Shown: positions 11,573 through 22,302, numbered from the stretch's first letter. The stretch is DNA of 64,000 bases from Erinaceus europaeus (GCF_950295315.1 NC_080170.1:96996477-97060476), one strand, 5' to 3'. Program-made: numbers and translations. Notes: a model not told the origin generated them from the letters alone.

Positions 11573-12807
11573 AATAACTCCAAGGAAAACCATATTATTT
11601 ATTTATTTACTTATTTGGGTATTATTCTTAAATAATAGAAAACTGTGTTTTGGTGATTAACAACCTGTCCTCACGTTAATTCTTCATAGATGCTCTCAAA
11701 ATTTGTTTTTCTTATAACTAGTACCTATATATTTTTATTACTTTGAAATAGAACTTAATTCTAAAGTTATAAGAAATGTTAAAACCTGGTCATTTTAGTG
11801 AATTTAAATTTTCCCTGGTTTCAAAATTTTTCAATCACAAATCTACATATAAGTAGTAGTTTTGGTAATCTTGGCCTTGATGTCTTTATCTGAGAAAAGT
11901 ATATGATTGTGGTAAACACTAGAGACAATGAATAAATGTTTACCTATATCTAATTAGAAAGACACCTATGTAAGCCATTTGTTAAATGTTTTCAATATGC
12001 AAAACTGTTGAATTATTTCATTAAATTATGTCATTTATACTCACAATAACTTCATGTGGTTAGTATCATAATTACATTCATATCTCAGATAAAGAAAGAC
12101 ACCATGGGGAGTGGGGAGAACAAAGGTGAGGGAAAAGAGAAGAGAAAGAGAAGTAGGAAAAAGAAGAGGAAGGTACCTAAATGGCTACATCCTTCTTAAA
12201 AAAAAAAAATCAAAATATCCATCTGGCTATACAGGAACTTTCTTCTTTTTTCTTCTTTCCTCCTTTTTTCTCTTTGTTTCTGGTAAAAGTTGTACTTAGT
12301 CTTAAACTTGAGTCAGAAAAAAGAAAGAAAGAAAGAAGAAAAACAACAACAACAAAGGGGATTGTAAATATCATGACTGTTCAAAAGACTTGGTTATCTG
12401 AGGGTCCAAGATCCCTTAGGTGCCAAAGGCTTAGTCTTTGGCACCATTTATATAAACCAGAGCTGAGCAATGATCTGTTCAAAACAACAACAGTAAAAAC
12501 TTTTTTATAAAGGTCTAACAGAAACATATGATAGGGAGAAGAGTGCTAGGTTTTTTAATAACAAAGCCAGGGAAGATAAGGCTACCTCCATTATTTTCAG
12601 ATCTTAGTCAAAGTGCACACAGATTAACTAGAGTCCAAGAAAAACAGGAAAATGTGCATAATAGAAACTGTTCACTAGATAGGTCTATGTGTCATCTTTT
12701 CCTGGTCAGATGACTTTAGGAAGATTTTGAATTCTGAAGACAGAGTAGATCAAGAGGAAGTAGCATAGAGACTGTCTGTAGCAATATTATTTGTTGATCT
12801 ACCTATT
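11573..12807. other. Intergenic; MIR/L2-like relic near 12000-12100
   Basis: 12030-12100 (CTCACAATAACTTCATGTGG ... CTCAGATAAAGAAAG) looks like an ancient MIR/L2-type relic. Purine-rich tract at 12108-12175, a poly(A) at 12197, and a SINE D tail-like piece at 12450-12500. No exon seen. Confidence 0.4.
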
Positions 12808-12822
12808 GCCTTATCAAATTCT

Positions 12823-13868
12823 TTTTTTAATTTTTTATTTATAAAAAGGAAACACTGACAAAACCATAGGATAAGAGGGGTGCAGCTTCGCACAATTCCC
12901 ACCACCAGACCTCCGTATACCATCCCCTCCACTGATAGCTTTCCTATTCTTTAGCCCTCTAGGAGTATGGACCCAAGGTCATTGGTGGGATGCAGAAGGT
13001 TGAAGGTCTGGCTTCTATAATTGCTTCCCTGCTGAACATGGGCATTGACAGGTCGATTCATTCTCCCAGCCTGTCTCTCTCTTTCCCTAGTGGGGAAGGG
13101 CTCTGGGGAAGCGGAGCTCCAAGTCACATTGGTGGGGTTGTCTGTCCAGGGAAGTTTGGTTGGCATCCTGCTAGCATCTGGAACCTGGTGGTTGAAAAGA
13201 GAGTTAATGTACAAAGCCAAACAAACTGTTGACCAATCATGGACCTAAAGGCTGGAACAGTACAGATGAAGTGTTGGGGGGGGGTCCTCCATTTTGTAGA
13301 TAGCTAGTGGGCATATTTTTGTTATATTCCAAAGGGCCTGTAACTATACTAGTGGGTTTTTTTTGCTTGTTTGTTTGTTTGTTTGTTTTTTGGCCTGAGC
13401 TTGAAATCTTGCTGGGAAATTGTGCAGACACAGTCACATCTGCCATGTTGTCCCCTCGGGCTATTGCTAGTTCCCGCGAGAGTTGGGACATTCTCAGAGC
13501 ACCTGTTCCGCCATGTTGTGCCTTCAGGGCATTGTCTATTTCCCACAATGGTTGCGGTCCTCTGGTTGCTCCTCCCCCTTCCCATTCTCACGAGAGCTGC
13601 TCCCATAAAAGCCCTTCTCCTTCCACACCTCTCTCTTTTGCCGGAGCTTCACTTCGGTGTTTAGATGCAGGAAAGGTTACTGAGTGAGGCAGCCATTTTC
13701 GCTACCTCCACATGGCCCAACCTGTTTCTCTCTCACCCAACTCTGAGGTGCCAGCGCAAATAAAGATTTGTGTTTCCTCTTTGATCCGGATCTCCTCTCT
13801 CTCTTCTCCGCAGCGCAGCCCCACAAAATCTGATATGCAGGTGGAGCCTAATGATGTCGTGGCTGGGA
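12823..13868 (-). repeat. Element E copy, interrupted by a solo LTR
   Basis: Bounded by GCCTTATCAAATTCT at 12808-12822 and 13869-13883, a perfect 15-bp duplication, with the A-tail on the minus strand. This shows E is L1-mobilised. About 620 bp of E remain once the 13410-13825 LTR and its duplication are removed. An 89-codon minus-strand frame at 12951-13220 also occurs in the copy at 36838 (see findings). Confidence 0.88.
13410..13825 (+). mobile_element. Solo LTR of an endogenous retrovirus (family 1)
   Basis: Starts TG and ends CA, with a perfect 6-bp duplication AAATCT at 13404-13409 and 13826-13831 inside element E. A TATA-like CATAAAA lies at 13604-13610 and a poly(A) signal AATAAA at 13759-13764, the expected U3-R-U5 order on the + strand. 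No internal viral genes are present, so this is a recombined solo LTR. A 6-bp duplication fits class II-like (ERVK-type) integrases; the class is inferred. Confidence 0.92.
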
Positions 13869-13883
13869 GCCTTATCAAATTCT

Positions 13884-14337
13884 AAGACAAATTCTAAGGG
13901 GGCAAATGGCATCTTGAAGTTCCCCTGGACACTGTATGCTTTTGAAAACAGGATGACCTGAGTCTGCTTCAAAGACCTGCTTTTGAAACTGTAAAGTGGG
14001 TGAGGCAGTTCACCTTTCCTGGCAAACCATTGCCTGAGGTAGTTCCCCTTTCCTGGCAGACCATTGCCTAAGGGAACATTTAATTTGCAAGCCTTGCAGT
14101 TGCTTTCCCAAATTACTTAAACAGTGAAACAATTTGCCCAGAAGAGCAACTTTGACAGTAAATTCAACTCCTCTATGGATTTAAATCTCTGTCTCTTAAT
14201 TTGGATTTACTGATCTGCGAATGTCACATGACCAGTAAAATGGAAAAATGGATTTAGTACAGAAAGTCTAGAGATTAAGTTCATTATTTTCTATATGCAG
14301 GAAAATAAAGAGGGAGACAGCTAAAGATGCACTGTGA

Positions 14338-14371
<34 letters not shown>

Positions 14372-14619
14372 TTCCTTCAAGCAGTTTGAAAGGGAGTTAA
14401 GGTTAATAGAAATAAAGTATATGGGGGAAAAAAGTCAACTTACAGCAAGAACTGAGAAGGAGAATTTTCAGTCGTACATTAGATATGGATGAGTTACTTA
14501 GAAATTTCAGTCTTACTGAGTTAAAAGATCAACTAGTAATAATTAAGTTTATTTTAAAATGAATTAATTTGATTGTGATGCTTATGCCTCAGGCATGAAA
14601 GTCTTTTTTGTATATTTGT
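13884..14619. other. Unassigned; (TG)n at 14341-14370
   Basis: Contains a (TG)n microsatellite of about 15 units at 14341-14370 and a short imperfect duplication (AGTTC.CCTTTCCTGGCA) at about 14006 and 14041. Otherwise nothing. Confidence 0.55.
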
Positions 14620-14840
14620 TATGTAATCGCCCCAACCTCTACCGTTTTACACCAGCAAGGAAGGAGTTCCTGCTTCTCCACATGCTCACCAACATTTGAT
14701 GTCAGTGTTCTAAATTTTGACCATCTAGAAGGTGTGGCACCTCAGGGTTTTAGATTGCAATTCCCTGATGATATGTGCTGTGGAAAAATCTCTTCATATA
14801 CTCATATGTGTAAACCTTTGGAGAGGGTCTTTTTTGTTGT
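14620..14840 (-). mobile_element. Old L1 ORF2 fragment
   Basis: CCACATGCTCACCAACATTTG, TTTTGACCATCTAGAAGGTG and CAATTCCCTGATGATATGTG are reverse-strand L1 ORF2 landmarks. Heavily mutated. Confidence 0.65.
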
Positions 14841-15057
14841 TGTCTACTGTATGAAAAAATCCTTTTCATTTATGGAATTCTACATTAAAATTTTCCTTGA
14901 AATATTATACAGTTTTGCACCATTATTCTGTAGCTCCCCCTGATACATTCTTTGTATGTACTGTTTCCTCTAGAGAAGCTTTTAGGCTTTTTTTTTTTCC
15001 AGTCCCTAACATTCTGCAATAGGTCTTTTGCAGTAAATATGCCAGGTACTTGGTGTC

Positions 15058-15196
15058 TTGTTTTTATTTTATTTATTTATTTTTTTCTCCCAGGGCACTT
15101 CTCAGCTCTGGTTTATGGGTATGGAAGACTGAACCTGGAACTTTAGAGCTGAGACTTGAGAGTCTATTTGCATAACCATTATGCTATCCCCCCCCA
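15058..15196 (-). repeat. SINE D copy
   Basis: Reverse orientation: TTTA tail, CTTCTCAGCTCTGGTTTATG, ACTGAACCTGGAACTTTAG and TTTGCATAACCATTATGCTA. Confidence 0.85.
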
Positions 15197-15254
15197 ACCT
15201 TCTGGGGTCCTTTTAATCTAGATATTCTTGTTCTTAACTTCCCAGGGTAGTTTC

Positions 15255-15380
15255 TTATTTGTTTGTTTGTTATCAAAGGACTGCTCAACTCTGGTTTAAG
15301 GTAGTGCTGGGGATTGAATCTGGGCCTCAAGCCTGAAAGTCTTTTGCATAACCATTATGCTGTTTCCCCAGCCCTTAGGC
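15255..15380 (-). repeat. SINE D copy
   Basis: Second reverse SINE D: CTGCTCAACTCTGGTTTAAG, GGGATTGAATCTGGGCCTCA and TTTGCATAACCATTATGCTG. Confidence 0.85.
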
Positions 15381-15592
15381 TATTTTCTTTCATGTTAATT
15401 TAAAAAAATGTCTCTACTCTCTGAAATTATTAAAATACTTGACTTCTTGAATGAATCCTCTAGTTTTTCTCTATTATTGTATACCTCTATTTTCTGTTCT
15501 ACTTGTTGAACTATTTATCTATGCATAAACCTTTTAATGTAATTTATTTCAGCTATTAAATTAGGAGAAAACTGTGAAATTTGAGTAGGGTG

Positions 15593-16744
15593 ACAGGTCT
15601 AGCAGATGGAGACTTGTCTCAAGTGGCCTCCCCCAGGGCTCTGTTCTGGCTCCTACACTATTTAATATTTACATCAATGACCTCCCAGAAACTTCTTCAA
15701 GGAAGTTCATCTACGCCGATGACATCTGCTGTGCAACTCAGGCATCCAAGTTCGAAATCCTCAAGGAAACACTCAGGAAAGACATGTCTCTGATATCTGA
15801 TTACTGTAAAAAATGGTGACTAATCCCTAGCACTGCAAAAACGGTATCATCTGTTTTCCTTCTACACCATGCCTCGGCCTCGCATGAGCTTAATGTGCAA
15901 CTTGACTATAGGAGAATCTGGCATGAAGCCCAGCCAGTCTATCTTGGCGTTACTCTCGATCGCACTCTGTCATTTCACAAACATCTCATAAAAACTGCAG
16001 CAAAGGTGGGCGTGAGGAATCACATCATTGCAAGACTGGCCAGCTCCTCATGGGGCGTGAGCGCTTCCACACTACGATCATCATCTCTGGCATTATGCTA
16101 TTCCACTGCAGAATACTGTGCCCCAGTATGGTTCCGTAGCCCCCATGTCCACTTGGTCGATTCCAAATTATATTCCTCCATGAGGATAATTTCTGGAACC
16201 ATCCGTTCCACCCCGGTTCCATGGCTGCCAGTTCTTAGCAACATCGCCCCGCCAGATATTCGTCGGGATGCAGCATCATCTAAGTTCATTTCCCACGTCT
16301 ACGCTCGACCGGACCTGCCAATATACGCGGATATCTTCGCCCACCCTGTCCAACGCTTGACGTCTCGTCACCCAATCTGGTCCCCTACGCCTACACTGAA
16401 CTTCTCTGTTCCAGACTCTTGGAAACAGAGTTGGCAGTCAGCTGAGGTAAAGAACAAACACCTCATCACAGACCCCTGCAAGCGTCAACCCGGCTTTGAC
16501 CTAGCACGTTATGATTGGGCCCTCCTCAATCGCTATCGAACAGGCCATGGCCGGTGCGCCGCTATGTTCCATCGCTGGGGAGCCAGAGGCGACCCGAACT
16601 GCCCCTGCGGCTACAGACAGACTATGACCCACATAGTCAACGACTGCCACCTCTCCAGATTCAAAGGAGGTCTCGAAATTTTACATCAGGCTCAACCTGA
16701 TGCTGTTGACTGGCTACGGAAGAAGGGCAAACGCTAGAAGAAGA
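15593..16744 (+). mobile_element. Jockey-like (invertebrate-type) non-LTR retrotransposon, 5'-truncated
   Basis: A 1.15-kb 3' part of a LINE unlike mammalian L1, L2, CR1 or BovB. It encodes the reverse transcriptase from [14 protein letters not shown] through the catalytic YADD, then the thumb/C-terminal region and a terminal zinc-knuckle-like motif. It ends right after the stop codon in a short GAA repeat with no poly(A). Possible 6-bp duplication AGGGTG at 15587-15592 and 16745-16750. It is more GC-rich than its AT-rich surroundings. From memory, the closest relatives are 'mobile element jockey'-type proteins of corals, arthropods and other invertebrates; the exact clade needs a search. Confidence 0.85.
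15595..16737 (+). pseudogene. RT/C-terminal ORF remnant of the Jockey-like element
   Basis: One frame runs from the 5' truncation to TAG at 16735-16737. In order: [20 protein letters not shown] (RT, about 15619), FIYADD with YADD at 15712-15723, then YLGVTLDRTLSFHKHL, ALCYSTAEYCAPVW and NIAPPDIRRD. Near the end comes RYRTGHGRCAAMFHRWG and a CxC-x7-H-x4-C motif (16600-16650). The frame is broken by one in-frame TGA (15817-15819). The N-terminal endonuclease and early RT blocks are missing, so the copy cannot move itself. Apart from the one stop the frame is intact, which suggests a young insertion. Confidence 0.85.
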
Positions 16745-16862
16745 AGGGTGTATAGTTTAGAGGACTGTATTAATTTTCATTTTGTATACAAATGTCCCTC
16801 AATAAAAAGTGATATACATATTTAAAAGTTTATTTTCATAGTTACTAAAAATCCAGTTGAAC

Positions 16863-17146
16863 AGCATTTGGGCAGTAGCACAGCGGGTTAAGCACAGGTG
16901 GCAAAAAGCGCAAGGACCAACATAAGGATCCAGGTCCCAGCCTCTTGCTCCCCACAGGCAGGGGAGTCACTTCACAAGTGGTGAAGCAGGTCTGCAGGTA
17001 TCTATCTTTCTCTCCCCCTCTCTGTCTTTCTCTCCTCTCTCCATTTCTTTCTGTCCTATCCAACAACAATATTAATAACAACAGCAATAATAACTACAAC
17101 AATAAAATGATAAGGGCAACAAAAGGGAATAAATAAATATTTTTTT
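16863..17146 (+). repeat. SINE A copy
   Basis: Head GGGCAGTAGCACAGCGGGTT, body CACTTCACAAGTGGTGAAGC, TCCTATCCAACAACAA, and an AAATAAATA tail. Perfect duplication AAAATCCAGTTGAAC at 16848-16862 and 17147-17161. Confidence 0.95.
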
Positions 17147-17374
17147 AAAATCCAGTTGAACTGACAAAATGCATATTCTAAGTGTAGGCAAACCTTGGTC
17201 TATATCTTCAGTTGATAACAATATTTACTTAAAATTAAGTTATTTATCTGAGTCACCATTTCTATTTTTAATATAATGGCAACATTTCCTGCTTCTTGTC
17301 ATTGTTGTTAAGATTAAATACATTAGCAGTTTTAGGTCAGGAAAGCCTATTTTGGAGAAGTATTATTGGGAGAG

Positions 17375-17530
17375 GGTTGGAAATACTGGCTCTGGAATCA
17401 GAAGCCTGGGTTGAATGAGTTCAAGTTCAGTAGCTTACCAGCTGTGTCATTTGGGAAATCTACTTCATTTTCTAAGCATCAGTCCCTTTGAATCTGGATA
17501 ATAACACTCAATACCAGTGGTGTTAGGAAA
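17375..17530 (+). repeat. MIR SINE relic
   Basis: GGCTCTGGAATCAGAAGCCT GGGTTGAATGAGTTCAAG, then CCAGCTGTGTCATTTGGGAA, matches the MIR core/tRNA part. Ancient mammal-wide element. Confidence 0.75.
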
Positions 17531-17532
17531 CT

Positions 17533-18190
17533 TAACAGTTGGGGGTCAGGCGGTAGTGCAGGGGGTTAAGCAGGTCTTCAGGTGTCTGTCTTTCTCTCCC
17601 CTTCCTCTCTAGATTTCTCTCTGTCCTATACAACAACAGCAATGACAACAATAATAATAACAACAACAAGGGCAACGAATAAGAAAGATGGCCTCCAGGA
17701 GCAGTGGATTCATAGTGCATGCAACGAATGCCCCTGCCCGCGGGGTCATCAAACGGAGACCCTAGGAGGGGGAGTGGGAATGGGGTAGGACAAGAGACGC
17801 AAGAAATGGAGACAAGACAGGAGTCATCAAGTCTCGTTTATTGAAAATTTTCACGTGTATTTAAGGATGGCTAAGGTTGGGGAGGGTCTCCAGTAAACGG
17901 GGTTGCTATGGTTACCTAACCTTGGAATGCTCTTTCCTTGCCATCTATGGTCATGCCTGTCCTGCTAATTGTGGAGCTATCCAAGGAAGGAATGAAGCTG
18001 CAGAGGTTAAGTAAACATCTCTAGGAGGTGGGTGAGGGGTGGTCTTGCCTGCCTATGTGTCAGGCAGGCTTATGGTTGACGGAGATTTTACACAAGATGG
18101 AGTAGTCTGTTCCTCAAAACCAAGGTCCCTGAGGGGGCGGCTTCCCGCAAACGAACCCCAGTATTAACCCTAGTGGCAAAAAATAAATAA
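17533..18190 (+). repeat. SINE A long form, split by a solo LTR
   Basis: 17533-17722 holds a shortened head joined to the SINE A body and the start of the long-form module (GGCCTCCAGGAGCAGTGGAT). The module resumes after the LTR at 18156 (CCCAGTATTAACCCTAGTGG) with an AAATAAATA tail. Confidence 0.88.
17729..18149 (-). mobile_element. Solo LTR of an endogenous retrovirus (family 2)
   Basis: 421 bp with TG...CA ends and a perfect 6-bp duplication AACGAA at 17723-17728 and 18150-18155. The minus strand carries AATAAA (plus-strand TTTATT at 17837-17842) in LTR-like position, so the LTR reads on the minus strand. Sequence is unrelated to the LTR at 13410. No internal viral sequence remains. Confidence 0.9.
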
Positions 18191-18228
18191 ATATTAAAAT
18201 AAAAAAAACTTAAGTTATCCCAAAATGC

Positions 18229-18440
18229 CAGGGAATATAGTTCACCTGGGAGTGTAACCAGATTTGCACGTGAGTGACCTAGGTTCGAGTCCAGCACCCA
18301 CAAAACTGGGGGAAGCGTCATTGCTGTGTTGTCTTTTTCTTTCACTCTTTGTGTTTCTATATCTTTTTTTTTTTCCTCCTGAGAAAAGCTCGTCTGCAAA
18401 TCTGAATCCCTGATGATAATAACAGTAAAAAAAAAAAGTA
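18229..18440 (+). repeat. Diverged tRNA-derived SINE
   Basis: Head GCCAGGGAATATAGTTCACC, B-box-like GGTTCGAGTCC, C/T-rich body and a poly(A) at the end. Confidence 0.6.
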
Positions 18441-18544
18441 TAAGAAAACATAAATATAGGGGACAGGTAATAGTGTGGCCACACACTATAATGCTGCACC
18501 AGGACCCCTCAAGTCCACCATTGCCTCAAGTCCAACATCGTCTC

Positions 18545-18960
18545 ACCCCCACAAATTGTGCTACTAGGAAATAGGTATGCACAGATCTCTTTGAATAGAT
18601 ATTTTTACTTCCTTAGGATAATATATTCTTTTTAAAATTTTATTTATTGATTAATGATAAATGATAGGAGAGAGAGAAAGAACCAGACATCACTCTTGTA
18701 CATGTGCTGCTGGGGATTGAACTCAGAACCTCATGCTGGAGAGTCCAGTACCTTATCCACTGTGCCACCTCCTAGACCACGGATAATATATTCTTAGGAG
18801 AGGGATTTCTGGGACCTCATATAGGTCTATTTCTAGTGTTCTGAGAAATTTCTAGACTGTTTTCCACATTTACATTCCAATTTACATTCCCATCAGCATT
18901 GTAAGAGTTCCTTTCCCCCCATATCCACAATCTTTTTAATGTTTTGCTGTATCTGGTTGG
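18545..18960 (-). mobile_element. L1 ORF2-end fragment, reverse
   Basis: ACAAATTGTGCTACTAGGAA at 18552 and TTCTTAGGAGAGGGATTTCT ... TTACATTCCCATCAGCATTG after 18790 match reverse L1. Split by the SINE at 18631-18780. Confidence 0.75.
18631..18780 (-). repeat. SINE C-like copy inside L1
   Basis: Reverse SINE: TTTATTTATTGATT tail, TACATGTGCTGCTGGGGATT GAACTCAG, tRNA-like head. Perfect duplication GGATAATATATTCTT at 18616-18630 and 18781-18795. Confidence 0.88.
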
Positions 18961-18984
18961 CTAAAATTGTGTTTCATTATTTTA

Positions 18985-19725
18985 GCATCTGTGTTTATCA
19001 GGGATATTCATCTGTAGTTTTCTTTGTTGTTGTTGTCAGAATTTTATTATTGGGGAAATTTTTTTATTATTGTCTCAATTTTGGGGTCATAATTGGTCTG
19101 TTCATATTTCCCAGTTCCTTCTAGTTCAGTCTTGAGAGTTGGTGTCTTTGTAAGAAGTTACCCATCTCTTCCATGATTTTTATTGGGGGGTTGAGTGGTG
19201 TACAGGTCAGTCATTGACACATGGGAAGAATTTCACAGATAGGTGAGAAATTGTACCCATTTGTCAATGACTGCATTGTAAACCATAACCACCACCCCAT
19301 AAAAGTGATTTTTAAAAATGACACAAATAAATTGTATTGTAAATGAAAGGGGAGAAATTAGAGCAGACACTGTAGAAATCCAAAGCATCATGCAAAGCTT
19401 CTGTGAACAACCATATGTCACCAACCTAGAGAATATGGAAGAGATGGGTAAGTTCTTAGACACACCTATTTTGGTTCCAGTACCTGGCAGTTTTGATTAC
19501 AATAACTCTGTAGTATAGTTTGACATCAAGAAGTGTGATTTCTCCTATCTTGTTCTTTTTTCTCAAGATTGCTATGGGAATACTAGGAACTTTCTGATTC
19601 TAGATGAATTTTTGTAGCCTTTGTTCTATTCCTTTAAAGAAATTTGTTGGCACCATGGTGGGGATGATCTTACATCTGTATATGGCTCCAGGTATCTCCT
19701 CATTTTGTTCATCATAAGTGTTTGA
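18985..19725. mobile_element. Mosaic of old L1 fragments
   Basis: Pieces in both orientations: reverse ORF2 (18985-19170; 19465-19720 with TTTTGATTACAATAACTCTG), a forward 3'-UTR-like part (19225-19300) and a forward ORF2 part (19345-19460). All frames are broken. Boundaries are approximate. Confidence 0.6.
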
Positions 19726-19726
19726 A

Positions 19727-19886
19727 ATGATTTTTTTTTACAGATTAATTTTTTATTTTTATGAGAGAGAAAGAAGAAAAGAGAGCAAGAACAGAGCACC
19801 TCACACTTCTGACATACATGGTACCTAAAGATTGAATCTGGAACCTCATGTATGCAACTATTGTGCTCTACTGATGTCATTCTCTC
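19727..19886 (-). repeat. Diverged SINE inside L1 mosaic
   Basis: Poly(T) then GAGAGAGAAAGAAG, CTGACATACATGGTACCTAA and GATTGAATCTGGAACCTCAT, SINE C/D-like in reverse. Confidence 0.6.
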
Positions 19887-20507
19887 TGTGCCTTAAGTGG
19901 TGTTTTTAATCTCCTAAGTTCTTTATACTTAATTTAAAAAATTGATATGTATTAAAGTAGTGTTATATTCAACAGAGTAGAATTTATTTATTGTACTTCC
20001 ACTTTTAAGTAAATAAACTTCTTGACATTTACTAAGTTACTTTAAGAGATAATGATCTATCTATTTTTATTCCATATCTCAATTTTGAAAGATGACATCT
20101 ATACTATCATTCATGACCACAGGAGTTAAATTTTGAAATAGTGCTATAGCACGAGCCAGGTAGGTTCCAGCCAATCATTTAGCACAATTCCAGAAGCTTC
20201 AGTGATGTGGTGTCATCATTCCCTTTCTTCTGTCTCTCTTTGTCTTTGTCTTTCTATATGAAATAGTTGTGAGCAGTAAATTCCCCTCCCATTGTGACAG
20301 AAACAAAAAAATAAATGATGCAAGATTGGGATTATTTAATTTTCATTTGTATGCATTCACATTAAGCTCATTATACAGAAAACCTTTAATGGTTTTAAGT
20401 TCTTTTTGTAAACTTAAAAAGAAAGATTTACATACATTAGTTTGTGGATTTACTGTCAAATTTCATATCTGAACATTCTTTTCAGGTAGCATTTAAATTC
20501 TGTAATT
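19887..20507. other. Mostly unassigned; decayed SINE near 20140-20310
   Basis: 20140-20310 has a C/T-rich body and an AAATAAATG tail reminiscent of a worn SINE. Otherwise nothing. Confidence 0.4.
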
Positions 20508-20800
20508 TTGGAAGTCGGGCAGTAGAGTAGCAGGTTAAGCGCATGTGGCGCAAATCGCAAGGACAGGCTAAGGATCCCAGTTGCAGCCCAGGCTCCCCAC
20601 CTGCAGGGGAGTCACTTCACAGGTGGTGAAGCAGGTCTGCAGGTGTCTTTCTTCCCCCCTCTCTGTCTTCCCTCCTCTCTGCATTTCTCTCTGTCCTAAC
20701 TAACAACAATGACATCAATAACAATAATAACTACAACAACAATTAAACATAACAAGGGCAACACAAAGGAAAATAAATAAATAAATATAATCTTTTTAAA
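20508..20800 (+). repeat. SINE A copy
   Basis: GGAAGTCGGGCAGTAGAGTA head, GGTTAAGCGCATGTGGCGC, CACTTCACAGGTGGTGAAGC and an AAATAAATAAATA tail. Confidence 0.92.
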
Positions 20801-21044
20801 ATAAATTTTATAATTTCATAGTTCATTTGAATTTATGAAGCTGAGGCATATGTTAATATGTATATGTTAATATACATAGTACACATATGTATATTAACAA
20901 AACTGGCTTATGTCTTATGCAAATACACACAAATTACAACAACGAACTATATGAAATATATTTAAGATTCTTAAGAATATTTGCTTTGTAAACAATCTCA
21001 GTACTTGCATGATTTATATAGAAAGAATATTTAAAATAGAAATA

Positions 21045-21208
21045 TATATCTGCACCCCATGGTGACCCTGGGTCCATACTCCCATGGAGTTAAAGAATAG
21101 GAAAGCTATCGGGAGGGGATGGGATACAGAGCTCTGGTGGTGAGAATTATACCCCTCTTATCCTATGGTCTTGTTTCCATTTTTATAAATAAGTAAATTA
21201 AAAAAATA
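21045..21208 (+). repeat. Element E 3' end, forward orientation
   Basis: Sense-strand 3' end of E: CCTGGGTCCATACTCCCATG, GGAGGGGATGGGATACAGAG, GTGGTGAGAATTATACCCCT, ending in ATAAATAAGTAAATTAAAAA. Shows the A-rich 3' terminus directly. Confidence 0.85.
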
Positions 21209-22302
21209 GAAATCTATAATCTAGAAATCTTACTAGAAAATACGTGCAATGCACTTGGCAAAATATGTGCATCATTATTCAAATAACTTAAAAATTAAAG
21301 TTTTTTTTTGGAGAAGGAAAAGAGCATTTGCGTCTGTGGTGTTAGCATTTCAAAACCATAGCTGACTGCAATGGAAATAAGTACAATCATTTCTCTGTTA
21401 ACTTCTCAGCTTAAAGTGTCAAGAACATCAGTGCTTAATATTCTTAAATCATAGTTGAGATATTTGCCGAAATCAGGTATAGTAAAAGACAATTTAAAGT
21501 TTTCCAAGGCTACTATTTTAATACTTATAGTATGTATTACTAATCATGATAAATTTCATTTTTCCCCAGTCTTTGACTAGTTTATAGATTGTAAATCATC
21601 TTCAAGTGGATAGGAAAACACACCTTTAAAAGAAATGCTTGTACTCTTTGTTTCTAGATTATAATTTTAAAATACTGCTCCTATCACTCTGACAGTTTTG
21701 AAGAAAAAGCTGTTACTTTTCAAAAGATAGAGGATGCAGACTTCATAAAATCTCATTTTGTGCCTACTTTTTCAAAAACATATGAAAACTCTGAAAGAAA
21801 AAAATAAAATGGTAAAAGAAAGCTCCTAGGTAAATTTATGTACACTAAAACTATAGCTACAGAAAATAAATAAACCCATTTATTAAATGTAACTGTTGAT
21901 TTTAATTGATGGCCAAAACCCCAGTGGTAAGCACTATACCATGACAAATAATCTATGCCATGACAAAAGAAAAAAGAAAGAAAGAAAGAATTTCTGACTA
22001 CAAGAGGTTAGTCTAGAAAAAAAAAATCAAACATGACTTTAAAAATTTATAGTAAGTAGTAGTGTGAAGTGAAAAAAAATAAAAGTAAGGTTTTTACAAT
22101 GGAATGGAAAAATGTGCACTATGGCGAAGGAATGGTCTGGGTGAGTTTTGTATATTTGTATTATCCAATAGAATGGATGAGGGTCAATGGAGAAATTCCC
22201 ACTTAAAAAGAAGAAATGAATTAAGTTTTGGGTGTATGTAATTTTAAGTCACCAAGAAGATTTCTAAATAGATAATGTATAGCTATTAAAAATTAAGGTG
22301 GT
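21209..22302. other. Unassigned intergenic sequence
   Basis: AT-rich with short (AAAG)n at 21968-21990. No gene or repeat supported. Confidence 0.5.

Noticed and set aside
13307..13687. 126-codon frame crossing the E/LTR junction
   Set aside because: It spans the insertion boundary of the solo LTR, so it is accidental.
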